Shown: piece by piece, positions 1-11,230 of the stretch | Layout of the letters: the number at the start of each line of letters is the position of its first letter | How positions within the stretch are numbered: the stretch's first letter is position 1 | Assembly: GCA_036877525.1 (NCBI GenBank) | Contig: JAZGTH010000005.1 | Span: 3,188,001-3,252,000, forward strand | DNA: 64,000 nucleotides | Reading direction: 5' to 3' | Source: Chromobotia macracanthus | Taxonomy: Eukaryota; Chordata; Actinopteri; Cypriniformes; Botiidae | Program-made: the position numbers and the translations under genes | Notes under the pieces: generated by a model | The model's input: the letters and a program-made list of their open reading frames with translations, nothing else | What the model was told of the DNA's origin: nothing | The model's database searches: none

Positions 1-2640
1 GTTGTTTATGTGCCAAAACCATAAAACAAAACAGTAGGGGGAGTCAATGTTGACACACCAGGTAAACTGTCCTAAACAGTGCTGCCTGGGATGAGACCAG
101 GAAACAAGCTAACAAACAGAAATAGACTCAGTGATTCACAAACTACTGCCAAATGCCTCTTTTCGCTGCCATGTTTGCTATGTTGCTTTGCTAAGTTGCG
201 CTGCGTAAGTAGCTTTACTTTCTTTTCTGACTTGGCAACTGGCTTTTATACTACAATCTGACTTGATATAATAATGTACATGCCTAAATCACCGTATCTT
301 TATAAACAAATGAAACCCATAAGACAAAAGCCAACAGATCCTGATGCACATTTTTCATTATTTATAATGATGTGCCCTGTATAGTATCCTGTATAAATTT
401 ACAGGTCTGCTGATAATTCTCTTATTGGTCTGAGAATGAAAAAAACAGCCTATACAAAAAAGACAGGCATATTTTAAGAAAAAATATTGCCCATTATTTT
501 CTGACAAAACACTGAGTAACAAAGAATATTGCAGAAAAATGTGCAGATGTAAAGCAGCAGTTGAGAGTTGTATATTTGTGAGATGTGAGATGAATCTTGA
601 CAATGCTAGTGAATTCTATGTGAACAAATGATAACATGCTGATTGCTTGGCTACTAATAAAGTAGCTTTGATCGCCAAAGCCTTTGATACCTTTAAAAGC
701 AAACTAAAGCTACAGGCCTATAGAACATAAAAGGAAATTCCCCAATCAAACGATCTGCACTATCAAAGAATGGTGCCTGCACAGTACAATGCTGCATTAA
801 TGCAAACAGAATATCCTGATCTGATATAACTCAAGTGACTACATGATAATGAAATTGGGCTTTAGGTGAGTTGTGCTCATTTTTTTGATCAGATTACAAG
901 AAGTGCAATTATAAAATAAATATTTTATTATGTTATTTACAGGTGACTTGTAATGCTTTCATTTTACACTATGGCCAGTGTTTGGAAATGTACAGGAACT
1001 GTGCCATGAAACAATGACTTAACTGTATCCTTGAAGCAGATGATATAATAATATATACTATTATACATCTAATTCTGTTTTCTGAATAATATAATATAAT
1101 AATATAATTTTTCAAGTAATTAAACTTCAAAATGGGTGAATAAGAGGCTGGATTTTAATTAGCACTCACTGAATATTTATTACTTTATAGTCTCATTCAT
1201 AAGGATCCTTTGTAAAAAGCCAGTGGTATGAGACAATGCCCTTCATTATTCTATAACTGTACCTGACATTTGATTTTATCTTAACATTCTATTTCAAATT
1301 CATCACCAGTGTACATTTGAAGTAATACTTTAACTATTTTACCAAACTGTACCTGTCAATTTCCCCTTTTTGACATTAGCATATGCATGCTATTTTCTGA
1401 AACTATAAAAAATAAATATAATATTTAAACAAAGATGTGTGCTAGTTGTTGTCACTGTAATTGTGATCTGAAAATGTAACATTTACATGGGAAAACTGTG
1501 CATTTTCTAGCTAAATATAAATTATAGCAATTAAAGGTAAAGTGTGTCATTTATTAAAGTATAAATATTTCCTCCTATCCTAGTTTAAAAAGTAGAGCCA
1601 CCTACAAATTATCCATTATTAGGTTGTTTCTCTCCAAGAGTTAAACGTTGTGGCTCTATGGCCATATCAAATCATTGATCTGATTCACTTTTTTGCCTGA
1701 CCAAGCATCATTGCTTCAAACAATGGTGTGAATTTGGGGCCCGGACTATCTGTTTGTCCAACCAATGACAACCAGGGAGTGGCACCAAATTTAAACAGTA
1801 CAATTACACATTTCATCTTAGCAAAGGATATTTAAAGATAATGATCGCAATGTTAATCTTCAAAGTCTGCATGAATGTATCTCATTGAATGTCTAGCCAT
1901 ATTTTTGATAACTAATTTATTTCTAAAAGTAGCCCTCATACTTTTTGATGGTTTATATTTTCAGGTAAACTGAGGTTATATTTTGCCTGTTCACTAGAGG
2001 CAGCTTAGCACATAACAAGCATTTTTTTACAATATCAGAGTATACTATTACTCCATGAGTTCAATAAATATATTTCAATAGCAGCAAGTTACGATGCTTG
2101 TATTGATTTTCAAGTTGTTTTTTTCTCCAACAACAAACAACAACAACAACTCTATAAACTGTATCTTTTTGCAGTGTGTAATTGTTTTTGGAGTTTATGA
2201 CATTTCCTTTTCAAAAATGTTTTCAAAAATTATTCCATGTTTAACCTTTGACTTCTTCCCAAGAGTAAGTCATTACACACTCCACTTTGGAATATCATGT
2301 TAATTAATATGTTTCAGGAATCAAGTTTCAAAGGCTTAATGCAAATGACATTTGTTGATATTTCTAGCCCACAACAATTGACTATATCTGAAGCGATCTG
2401 AAGGGGTCTGCACACTCATTGTAGCTTAGCTAAGGTACATAAATGGAGCATGCAAAATCCAAAAAGGGAAAATGGGTTTGGCTTTATGGTCTCCTGTGCT
2501 TCTCCAAGTGTTGAAATGGAAATCCTCTCCCGTCCACCAGGGCAGTGACTATTCTTAGAAATGGCACAGTTTGGAGTACATGTATTATTTATGTGACAAA
2601 TACACATTTATCTTTCAACCTCTGGGCCACCTCAATCTCT
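1..2640. other. Gene-free flank downstream of kctd16
   Basis: No convincing coding exon, RNA gene or intact mobile element was seen. The DNA is AT-rich with short runs such as the ATA/AAT stretch near 1040-1110. Because kctd16 is transcribed on the minus strand and stops at 3252, part of this block is probably its 3' UTR. Minus-strand AATAAA hexamers occur at 1916-1921 and 1176-1181, but nothing here shows which one, if any, is used. Confidence 0.5.
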
Positions 2641-2648
2641 CTCTCACC

Positions 2649-2692
2649 AACAAAAGTTCACTTGTAAACTAACAAAAGTTCACTTGTAAACC
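2649..2692. repeat. Two-copy 22-bp tandem duplication
   Basis: Two head-to-tail copies of a 22-bp unit (2649-2670 and 2671-2692) differ only at the last base. This is a recent local duplication downstream of the kctd16 stop codon, possibly inside its 3' UTR. Confidence 0.9.
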
Positions 2693-2879
2693 ATACAATC
2701 ACACACATGCATTTGAGCTTGACTGTTGTAGCTCAACAAGGGAGACCAAAAGCAAAGGGACTTGTAGATATGCTCCCTATAAACACTTGTATCTCTCTAG
2801 AATTCTACAAAAATGCAAGTGCTTACAAATAAATGAGGCAAGTGTTCAAACAGTTAACCCTGCTGAAATGACTAGACAA

Positions 2880-3090
2880 AGTTAATCACCACTTATGCCT
2901 TCGGCATAAGGTTTCTTAACTAGTTTAACCAGCAAGGCTCCTTAACCAGCTTCACCAGAAAGACCATGTTTTGCTTGTGAACAACATGGCTATGCCAGTT
3001 CACCAACTAGACCAGCTCCAAACCAGCAAGGACCAGCGTGGAGCAGTTCATGCTGTATTAACCTGGCCTTTTCAGTAGGGAATGAACCGT
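2880..3090. repeat. Degenerate AACCAGC-type dispersed repeat
   Basis: Many degenerate copies of AACCAGC/GACCAGC-type words occur here, on both strands. This pattern is familiar from cyprinid genomes, and a related CTGGT/CCAGC-rich stretch lies at about 41390-41480. It sits 150-370 bases beyond the kctd16 stop, so it may be transcribed in the 3' UTR. Family assignment is from pattern memory. Confidence 0.45.
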
Positions 3091-3251
3091 TAACCCTGGT
3101 TATCAACCAAGATTAAAAACAGATAGTCATAGGCAGTAATACTGTGATAGTAGCAATAGTGGTAGTTAAAGTTGTAAAGAACATGTACATTATAGTAGCT
3201 CCAGCTTTAGTTTTGATGACTGTTCAGAAGTTCTCTGCACATCTCCATTTC

Positions 3252-3712
3252 TCAAAGGCGGTATTTGCGCAGGAGATCAGCCTGCCACATGTACTTGCGC
3301 TCAGGGAAGTGCTCAGGAATCTTGATCTTGCGGAAGTCCTTGATGCACTTCTCTAGCTCCTCTTCCAAAGTCAACTTTTCTTTCGCTGGCCGTTTCTTGC
3401 AAGTGCTGGTGTCCCGGGAGCTTGTGGTGAGTGTCCGCAGAAGGTCACTCTTGCGACACTGCTCGGACTGCTGCTGCTGCTGCAGAAGATGCTGAACAGG
3501 GCCTTTCTTAGAAGGCCGATCCAACGTCTGCACATGTGTTTGGCGGCTGACTGGGCCACAGATGACAGTACCTTGCAAAGAACTAGCGTCGGAATGGCTC
3601 TCTGAACTGGAGGTGGAAAGCTCATTGAAGGAGGTTCCACTTTCACCTTCACCCTCACCTTTGTGACCCTTACAGCAGTCGCAAGGTAGAGATGACCAGT
3701 GGGAAGGGCAAC
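3252..3712 (-). CDS. kctd16: kctd16 last coding exon (linker and H2 domain)
   Basis: Encodes residues 273-425 of the KCTD16 auxiliary subunit of GABA-B receptors. A minus-strand acceptor (TTTCAG, AG at 3713-3714) precedes the exon. Its first two bases complete the Arg codon begun at 34082, giving the junction FYR-CPSHW. Visible features are a Cys-rich start (PCDCC), a Ser-rich low-complexity linker, the recognisable block VICGPVSRQT then LDRPSKKGPVQ, a run of five Gln encoded by (CAG)5, and a conserved end (EEELEKCIKDFRKIKIPE...LLRKYRL). That end is the H2 homology region that separates KCTD8/KCTD16 from KCTD12 and is reported to modify receptor desensitisation. The stop TGA is at 3252-3254. 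The joined protein of 425 residues is close to the roughly 428 of mammalian KCTD16. The a/b fish paralogue is not resolved. The overlapping ORFs in other frames are shadows. Confidence 0.95.
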
Positions 3713-4626
3713 CTGAAACACAGATAGATATGCCAGTCACATGTCACATGACCTCACTATGTCCTCAGTATGCTACATGTTAAAATCAGCCAGTTGGAAT
3801 GTTAAGCATCTCTCTAGTTATTATAGATCCTAAGAACCCTGTGTAGGTCAGTCGCAACGGTTGAACTAGCAAACATTTGATTACCAAACCTGAGCATTTA
3901 CACTAATCCGCTTCCTCCTGACCAACAAACAGTACTTTTAAAAGCAAAACCAACAAATAATCATCTAAAAACCGCCTTTATGATGTTAGTATGTATGCAA
4001 CAAATAAAAACACTATTTTCTGTTTTTGGTAATGCAAAAAAAAGCCATAGGAAAATAGGGACGCAATTAATTCTCTATAAATCATAAAAAATCTATGCTG
4101 AAAACAATGATAGTCAATGATACATAACACAGTATTTGAAAATTAAGCAAATTACATAGGCTGTGTTTTTTAAGGGTTGTCACTGATGGACTGTGTCTGT
4201 TATTCTCCACCACACTGATTCATGCTACTTCACAACGCTGATCCATGTCAGATTTACAATTATACAACCTCAATTTATTTGAATTTAATTATGCAAATGA
4301 TAGTTGGGGTGTCAGAAATTATTCATTGTTGAGAGTGGCTGCACTTGATCAAATCCATTAGGCATCTGTATTGAATTTTGTGCACAAAGCCAGGGCCACC
4401 TAGCAATAATTAAACGTAATACAAAAGTAAGTGCGCAGTTGTGTACACATTTAGCAAAGATGCATATTGCAAAGATGCAATATTCAAGTACTTGAATAAT
4501 AAATGATGTAAAATATCCTTTAGTAACAAAAGTAGAACATACACATACATACACATAATGGTACAGCTGAATAAACTGTTGTCTTTTTAGCTTAGTTGAG
4601 ATACATGACAGGGTGCTGAAGTCTAT

Positions 4627-5080
4627 AGCTCCTTTTACACAGCAATCCCAGTAAATTACTGCAAAATTACCAGAATGACCTTTTTGCAAAATACACAAAT
4701 GTGCTGTTCACACAAACAACGATGTTCTGTCTTTTCACTGGAAGCTACCTCTCACACCTGTGAGATCTCTGTGTCATTAACTGGGAGTGAGTTATAAATG
4801 GCTGCATCACCTCTGGCAATTCGATGAACATGGGAAGTGCTTTAAACAACTTAGAAATGAAGTGTGTCATTGTGATATCAGTGTGTTCTGACCTTAACCA
4901 TGCATATCAGTAATCCTATTCTGTTTATACATAGCATCATACCAGTAATTTACTGGTAATGTTACAACTTCTCTAAACTGAATTACCGGTATTCTTGAAA
5001 CAGTCTTGCTCACACAGGATCTCTTAACAGTAATTTACCAGTAACTTTCAAAAGCAAAGACTGTATGTGTGAAAGGGGCT
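4627..5080. mobile_element. Non-autonomous hairpin MITE
   Basis: The ends are inverted: AGCTCCTTTTACACAG at the left pairs imperfectly with TGTGTGAAAGGGGCT at the right. Inside, repeated GTAATTTACCAGTAA/TTACTGGTAA words occur in both orientations. This end sequence is typical of short foldback elements abundant in cyprinids. There is no transposase. The interval has a spurious ORF on the minus strand that I do not regard as a gene. Confidence 0.6.
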
Positions 5081-5930
5081 AATGTCACAGAAGAATATGT
5101 ACAGTAGGAGTGAATAAATGTATTACAACAGTGTCCATCTGTTGCACAAAAAGGAAAGCGGCATCAGTATTGCCGTTTGTGATTTGAACAAACTCTGAAC
5201 CCAATATATCATACTTGGTTGCATAACCTATCCTGTACTATTTGTGCTGCTGTCATGAATGGCATACCGCAAAATTTCTAGAGACAGACCCATAGCCTTA
5301 ATAATAACCCAGTTATTACTGACCCCTTATGTTAATAAAACGTCCATTATGCAAATGTTCATTAGGGGTTAAATTAGGGACTTTTCTCATTTCTGTATTT
5401 TCAAGGCTACAGTAATGAATGCCACAAGATTAATCATGGAGAAACTTAAAATAAGCAGTGTGAGCCTTCACATTTATATTAAGATTCATTAATAAAGGAG
5501 AACGTGTGTGATGTAGGAGCTTCAACTCTTGGTGCAGAAGGCAATTTCCTTTTTTTAACTTCCATCCTTTCCTGTGAGGAAAGTATTCAACAATTAACAA
5601 CAGTTTTTGAGACATATCATTATTTAGTGGATGCCTATAATAACGACAGAAAAGACTCTAAAGCTTCATTTTCTTTAAAAAGTTACAGCTATCACACAGT
5701 AAAGACACTTACAGTGCGAAAGCTTATAATGAATTTGCAGTTATTACCAGGCAATGGGGAATGGGCTCTTTTGACCAGTGTGCAACAAATGCATAGCAAA
5801 AACCGAGCTACATTGCCAACCACCCAAGGCAAGCACCACTAACATTTTCTTAAGAAATGTTTATTAAATATGATACTGTTTTTCTGTTTATGTTTGTGTT
5901 TAGGTTAAATTTAACTTTAATTAAATTTAA

Positions 5931-6300
5931 AGCTGCAATCTGTAACACTGTTTGGTTTAAATGAACAAAAATCAGTTATTGAGCAAGTGCATAACAGATC
6001 ATTGTTTAACACAATCTCCCTACCTTACCCCAATTTACAATAAGTTTATAATAATGATTTATAATTTAAGCTGCTGTGTACAATGTTGTGGGGAATGTCA
6101 GCTTGTCAAAGGTTACATCTGTAAACAAAAAGAAGATCAGGCCACTAAACTGCATGCATGGGTGGTGGAATGGTGCATTGTTTGTATCTTGTTCTTACAG
6201 CAGTGTAAAATTTAAACTTGTCATCTGCATTAACAAATTCCATAAATATCCTGCAGTTTTATGTTTTAAACAAAGATGGTGGTAGAGGGGCAATAGTTAC
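5931..6300 (+). repeat. Dispersed repeat, copy 1 of 3 (TTATTGAGCAAGT family)
   Basis: Begins with AGCTGCAATCTGTAAC and contains TTATTGAGCAAGTGCATAAC, then a region resembling TTATAATTTAAGCTG and TGTAAACAAAAAGAAGA. Related copies lie at 30385-30660 and 48778-48972. The third copy ends GTTATGTATTGCAGCT, the inverse of this start, which suggests a terminal-inverted-repeat element. Not coding, despite short open frames. Confidence 0.6.
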
Positions 6301-6479
6301 ATTTAGAATGTTATTGTTAGATATTTTTTATAAGCACTGTCATGATCAGTTTACAGCTAGTAAGATCTTTATATGAAACATGTAGCACCTACATGTCAAG
6401 CACCTACTTGATTGTAAGTAAATATGAACGAAAAAATATGAAAGGAGAAAAGGGCAGGCTCACAGGAGCTGCACAGTTC

Positions 6480-6676
6480 AACTGCTCGTCAAGCCGTCAA
6501 GACATGCTCTACAGGTTCCCTATTATACTCACGTGCACACCTGACACGCATTAGGAACTGCCGTGGGCCAATTTCATTAGCGTGATTAGACATGAATTCA
6601 GAAACCCGTCACACCGAAGGCATTCCCCATAGCGTCAAGCCTGACGCAGTGTTGAGTTCCCTCAAAAGGGAACCAT
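6480..6676. mobile_element. DIRS1-like retrotransposon terminal fragment
   Basis: The stretch contains words recalled from fish DIRS-type elements: GGAACTGCCGTGGG, ATTCCCCATAGCGTCAAG, GACGCAG and GAGTTCCCT...AAAAGGGAACC. DIRS elements carry unusual split or inverted terminal repeats rather than normal LTRs. The coding remnants of such an element lie 7.6 kb away at 14270-17215, but the two need not derive from one insertion. Assignment rests on pattern memory. Confidence 0.45.
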
Positions 6677-6689
6677 AAATTCAGCAGCA

Positions 6690-7052
6690 ATGGTACAGCT
6701 ACAGTCTTGTCTGTTTTTCCCTGTTTGTTTCCCATCATCTTTTTGTTTCGTCATGTGTTATAGATCGCCGCTCCGGTTCCCCCATCATCTCTCTCTCTTC
6801 CTCCTCGGATCCTGCAGTGCCACTCCTGCCCCTCTCTGCCCGACTGCCCGCACCTCCGCCCATCTAACGCTCAGCCGCTCTCCTGCTCTGCCCGTCACCC
6901 TCCCGTTTCCTGCTGCCTTCCTCTCTCCCCACCGTCTGCACCGGAGCTGTCTTTCTGTTGATTCTCTGCCTTATTGGCTGTTATTGTCTCTGTCAGAAAT
7001 AAAGTCTGTTAATCTGCAATTGGATCTCTGTTGTGTTCCTGACAATTGCAGA
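6690..7052 (+). repeat. LTR-like fragment
   Basis: A C/T-rich block leads to AATAAAG near 6999, and about 50 bases later ends in TTCCTGACA, resembling the R-U5 end of an LTR. No flanking duplication was recognised, so the element family is unknown. The 126-residue open frame here is low-complexity Ser/Pro/Leu and is not supported as a gene. Confidence 0.35.
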
Positions 7053-7074
7053 ATATTCCACATACTATGAAGTG

Positions 7075-7535
7075 TCACCCAATCAACTTTGCTGTCTTTG
7101 GTTAAATTTGACAGTATCCTATGATCGTCCACCACTGTTGTCTTCCATGGACGTCCAGGAATTTTATGTTGCTGAGCTCACCAGTGCATTCTTTCCTTCA
7201 AAATTTACAAAATTGTTGTTTTGATCACTCCTAATGTTGCTGCCATCTCTCTGATGGATTTGCTTTAGAAGCCTACAATGGCCTGTTTCACTTGCTTGGA
7301 AAGTTCCTTTGACTGTATGATGTGGGTTTATAGTAACAGCTTTCATATGTAGTTGCCACACTTAGAATCAGCTCCAGACCTTTTTATTTGCTTAATTGAT
7401 AAAAAATAGTAAAGAAATAGCCCACACCTGTCCAAGAATCTGATTCTTGGACAGGTGTGGGTGTAGGAGTCAATTTTCCGATTACTTTTGGTCCCTTGTG
7501 GGAGTCAATTTTCTGATTACTTTTGGTCCCTTGAA
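7075..7535 (-). pseudogene. Truncated Tc1-like transposon, N-terminal transposase remnant
   Basis: Minus-strand translation gives a helix-turn-helix stretch (IREMAATLGVIKTTIL), then a stop, then IPGRPWKTTVVDD. This matches the bipartite DNA-binding region and GRPR-type hook of Tc1-like transposases. In-frame stops show it is dead. The catalytic DDE part is absent, so the element is truncated at its 3' side (near 7075). The outer end near 7535 reads AAGGGACCAAAAGTAAT inward and is present twice in tandem (about 7467-7533). Confidence 0.7.
7421..7461. repeat. Near-perfect 41-bp palindrome
   Basis: Two perfect 20-bp inverted arms (7421-7440 and 7442-7461) are separated by a single T. It lies just inside the outer end of the truncated Tc1-like element. 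Such a structure would extrude a cruciform or hairpin. Confidence 0.95.
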
Positions 7536-7839
7536 AACAAGGAAGCTACATATTAAAGAGTTGTAATTCCTAAACTCTTTTTCCAATTTAGATGTGACTC
7601 AAATTAAAGCTGAGAGTGTGCACTTTAATATATAGGGTTTACAGAGAATGATTAGATAAAGTGAGCTGCAGTTCAGCAGGTGAAAATGCATGTTGATTGA
7701 GGTCAGAGGAAAACGGCCAGACAGGTTTAAGATGATGTAAGCCAACAGTAACAGAAATAAACACTCAGTATCTCTGAACATGTAAGACCATAAAGCGGAT
7801 TGGCTACAGCAGTAGATCATACCAAGTATCTTCTGTGGT

Positions 7840-9775
7840 GGAATGGCAGATTTGATAGATCTATATTTTAATTTATAAATAGAACTTTATTTATAAACTT
7901 TATTTAGAACTTTATCTTATATAAATTTATATATATATAGATTTATATATATAACTATTTTGTTTACTTTGGGGTTGTATTTTTTAGAGGAACTGTCCAG
8001 TTTGTAGAAAACAATATTTAGATTGGCATAGATTTCTTTTCATACATTGCTTTTACGCTAAACCTATGACAGAGTTCCACAAATCTTGTGTAATGCCCTA
8101 TGAATATTACTGTAGAGCCCTAAATGATGATATGATTCGATATAACTGCAGTTGTCAGTTACAACAGTATGGTCACAGGTTAGCATTCATTGTAATTCTC
8201 CAGACCACAAACAGCTATCAAAAAGTATCAAATGCCTTCAAGTTTGAAGGTTATCTACAACTTTGTTGAATACTTTAAAACCTGTACTGTAGAATAAATT
8301 GGTTTAGATGAATTAACAAATGTTCTTGTTAAAATGAAAAGGATCTGACTAAAAAGAATGATTAATTCACAAGTTGGACAATGCAAGTCTAAACAAATCT
8401 GAAAGTGCAACTTTGAGACAAAACATCTTGTAAACAGACTGAATGAATGAACCTTATTTGTGAACAAGGAGCTGCTGACCAACTAAACAAGTGTAGTATT
8501 TTTTTAAAAACTATTAAACAAACACACCAAAAGACACAACCTTCAAAAACACACCCTTTGCAGACACCTGAGTAATTCCTAATGCTTTGATATTCTTTCC
8601 TACATATATAAAAAACCCTTCTTCTGTTCATCCTGTCTCTAGCATTAGAATATGATTTCCACTTGTAAATGTAGTTTTCCAGACTTGGCTTGTTGGTAAA
8701 TGTAAAAGACACCTGCAGAAAGAGTCACTAAATGAATCAGTGTCATTTTTTGGTGGATGAATTAAAACACCTACCACTACTTTAAATATTGTCAGTGTAA
8801 TATGAAAATGCAATATAAAAGCATTATAAGAATATAAGAATATAATATACGAATTTTATAAAGAAAACCTGCCATATCCAAGGAAGTTTAAAAATACCTA
8901 GAGAAGGCTATTTTGTTTAAGATTTTCATTTATCTTAATGGCAGTTGTTTGGCTACTGCACCCCGGTCACTGTAATTTTGCCAGGAAAAACTGTAGATCA
9001 ACATTATTGTTGATAGTCCTGAAACAACATTTTCATCAACCAGTTAGATTGTAGAATTAGTCTTAGGGTCAATGTTAAATTTGGGTATGATTTTTATCAT
9101 TAAGTTTCATATTGCCTGAATATTAACTCTTAATTATCCTTTTTAAGTAAGTGCATTTTGTGAGTATTTCCAATATTATGTTTCTGTGTCAGAGCATGGG
9201 AAAGTCTCTGTTATGTTTTGCTATTTGACAGATATTTGTGAAGAACATTTTGAGATTATTCTTGCATTAGACCTCTTTCAAGCCCAACTTAGCTACTCTT
9301 GTGCCAGAATGTATATATGTGTCAAGGTGCTCATTGTTATTTATCCCAACCAAGACAGACTCAAGACTTATCAAGACACTCTCCATGCTCAGTTCAAGCA
9401 ACACTGCCTCAGCTGCTGAACAATGTGCCAGCTGTCAGCCAGGCCTGCTGTGTTGAGTAGTGATGAGTTGTTTTAATTAGGCCCATCTATTTCTGGCCAT
9501 GAAATCAACAACATTTTTCCCATTTACAATTTATTTCACTCTTTTAGAAAACTTTTAAAGTATTGTTTGTATCTCCTTAATTTAGCACTAAAGCCTGGAA
9601 TGATTGTCCTTGAAGTCAATAAGACCAAAAATGTACTTTCTTAATATGCATTTCTGGTCTCATTGGGCATGATTTATCAATGCACATTATTCCAAAAATA
9701 ACTTTATAATAATAACGTTGTTGTCTTTGTTTAAATTGTAATAAGCTGCTATGCCTGTGAAATTACTTTTCACCA
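7840..9775. other. Intronic DNA without recognised features
   Basis: AT-rich sequence including a TATA-rich patch at 7920-7955. No exon, RNA gene or identifiable transposon was seen. The short open frames have no recognisable domains and no family resemblance. Confidence 0.5.
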
Positions 9776-9779
9776 ACCA

Positions 9780-9925
9780 TCATCAAAGGGTCTTATTTTT
9801 AAACCCCTGCCCTCCAATTACATAACTTCATTCTAATCAATGCCCACTTTTCATTAACCAATCAATAATCACTGGATGAAGTCAAGCCCCATCCTTTCTT
9901 CTCATTAAATATCCTGTTTAAAATT
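9780..9925. repeat. Dispersed repeat with TTCTCATTAAATATCC, copy 1 of 2
   Basis: A pyrimidine-rich AAACCCC..CTCC block, an AATCAAT..CATTAACCAATCAAT region, a CATCC.TTCTTCTCATTAAATATCCTG core and a following TTT run recur in the same order at 27595-27720. This marks both as old copies of one dispersed element. Family unknown. Confidence 0.5.
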
Positions 9926-10129
9926 TACCTGATTAATATGGGTTATAAATACATGTATAAAGAAGAGTCTAGAGTCTAGTTAGAGGCTTTCCATTTACTC
10001 TGTCCCAAAGACATTGTCAAGCTCAAATCAAGAGAACTATTTCAGAATAACTGAAAAATTATATTACCCCACCAAGACCTTATGTTTCTTGTGGGTTTAA
10101 GTCAGGAATGGGCAACCTTAATTACTAGA

Positions 10130-10565
10130 GGGCCAGTGTCATGCAAAGTTTAACTCCCCAGACCAACAGATGAACGATTGAAAGCCTTGTTCAGGACACA
10201 GACCAAGCAAGCCAACATGAACTGCCGGACATCTTGGCCCATGGAGGCCACCAGAATCGCTGGAAGATGGTGGAAAGCAACTTCCTGTCTCCTGGATGGA
10301 AGGCAACTCTGGATTCATGACCACACTGGAGGACTTCAGGAGCATTGCGTCCAGCAAGAACAACCCATCTGCAGTACACTGAACTGGCACTTCCATTTCT
10401 CATCTGGTCTTTTTCACCTGTAGCTCAATGTTCGAGGAAAGGGCCCCTACCACTGTCAGGCAGATGGCATCGGCTGAAGCCTTATCTACTGAACGTTCAA
10501 ATAGGTGGGACATGGCATCAGGTTTAATGTTCTTTGGCCCAGGTTGGTATGAGAGAGTGAAGTAA
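10130..10565 (-). pseudogene. Ty3/gypsy pol remnant (RNase H end to integrase zinc finger)
   Basis: Reading the minus strand from 10565, the sequence encodes TLSYQPGPKNIKPDAMSHLF, the hallmark end of the Ty3/gypsy RNase H domain. After a frame change it encodes a piece with the integrase HHCC zinc-binding site: HESRVAFHPG supplies the two His and, after another frame change, FMLACLVC supplies the two Cys. QRFWWPPWAK lies between them. Frame shifts and stops show it is a fossil. The integrase core and the RT domain were not found nearby. Confidence 0.75.
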
Positions 10566-10639
10566 AAGAGGTCAAAGACAAGTGCTCAACAAGCCTGGTG
10601 TGTACTCAATCTCTTGTCTGAACGAAGTATTCCAGGTGG

Positions 10640-11230
10640 TATTTCCAGGTTCCAGGTAAACACACACAAAGGTTTATTCATTGTGAGAACTTTCAGGACA
10701 GTTATATAAATAATTTTAATTACACAGCACAGACAGGCTCAGAGATCTCTGGGAGGCTGAGGGGGGGAAAAGGGAGAAAAAGAGGAGGGCAGTGTGATGA
10801 GGGCAGAACGCCTCCATCAGTGCAGCCACGAGGGAGACAAAGGGACAAGCAGGGAATTAGTTAGGAGGAGCAGAGGAGACACATCAGGAACCTGGAGAGC
10901 AGGAGGAAAGCCAAGGCCAGGGCAGCATATCCAGGATATCCTAACGGGAAAGGGAGAAAATAATAAAAGGGAGAAAACAGCAGACAAGACAGAAGACAAT
11001 GACAGGACAACAACTAGCCTAAGCTATGGAATTCTCCAAGCGGCTAGGCTGGAGCTGGCGTACCAAGCAACATGGTTTGGCACAAGACAGAAATCACAAG
11101 GGCATTATATAGGGGAGGTAACAAGGGCTAAATAAGTGGTTAACAGTAATAACAAAAGGGCAGGGTGAGACATCACAATGACAGCAGAGCACATGACAAG
11201 TCGTCACGACATAAGCCATGTGCTACAGGA
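10640..11230 (-). repeat. Probable LTR-like element
   Basis: Read on the minus strand, the block has a TATA-like CCTATATAATG near 11105, a purine/pyrimidine-biased body and an AATAAACC poly(A)-like signal near 10672. These have LTR order. Termini and target duplication were not identified. It adjoins the Ty3/gypsy pol remnant but may be unrelated. Two predicted open frames inside are low-complexity and not supported as genes. Confidence 0.35.

Noticed and set aside
3371..3721. 116-codon minus-strand frame and plus-strand frames overlapping the last kctd16 exon
   Set aside because: They are alternate-frame shadows of a well-supported exon. Low-complexity Ser/Val repeats arise from the Ser-rich linker in another frame.
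4312..4698. 128-codon minus-strand frame with Cys/Val/Phe-rich sequence
   Set aside because: Overlaps a MITE and intronic DNA; composition is typical of AT-rich non-coding DNA, with no family resemblance.
6690..7070. 126-codon open frame, Ser/Leu/Pro-rich
   Set aside because: The composition follows a C/T-rich LTR-like repeat. No domain, splice context or homologue was recognised.
10794..11135. 113-codon open frame, Arg/Glu/Gly-rich
   Set aside because: Lies in a purine-rich LTR-like block and has no recognisable domain.
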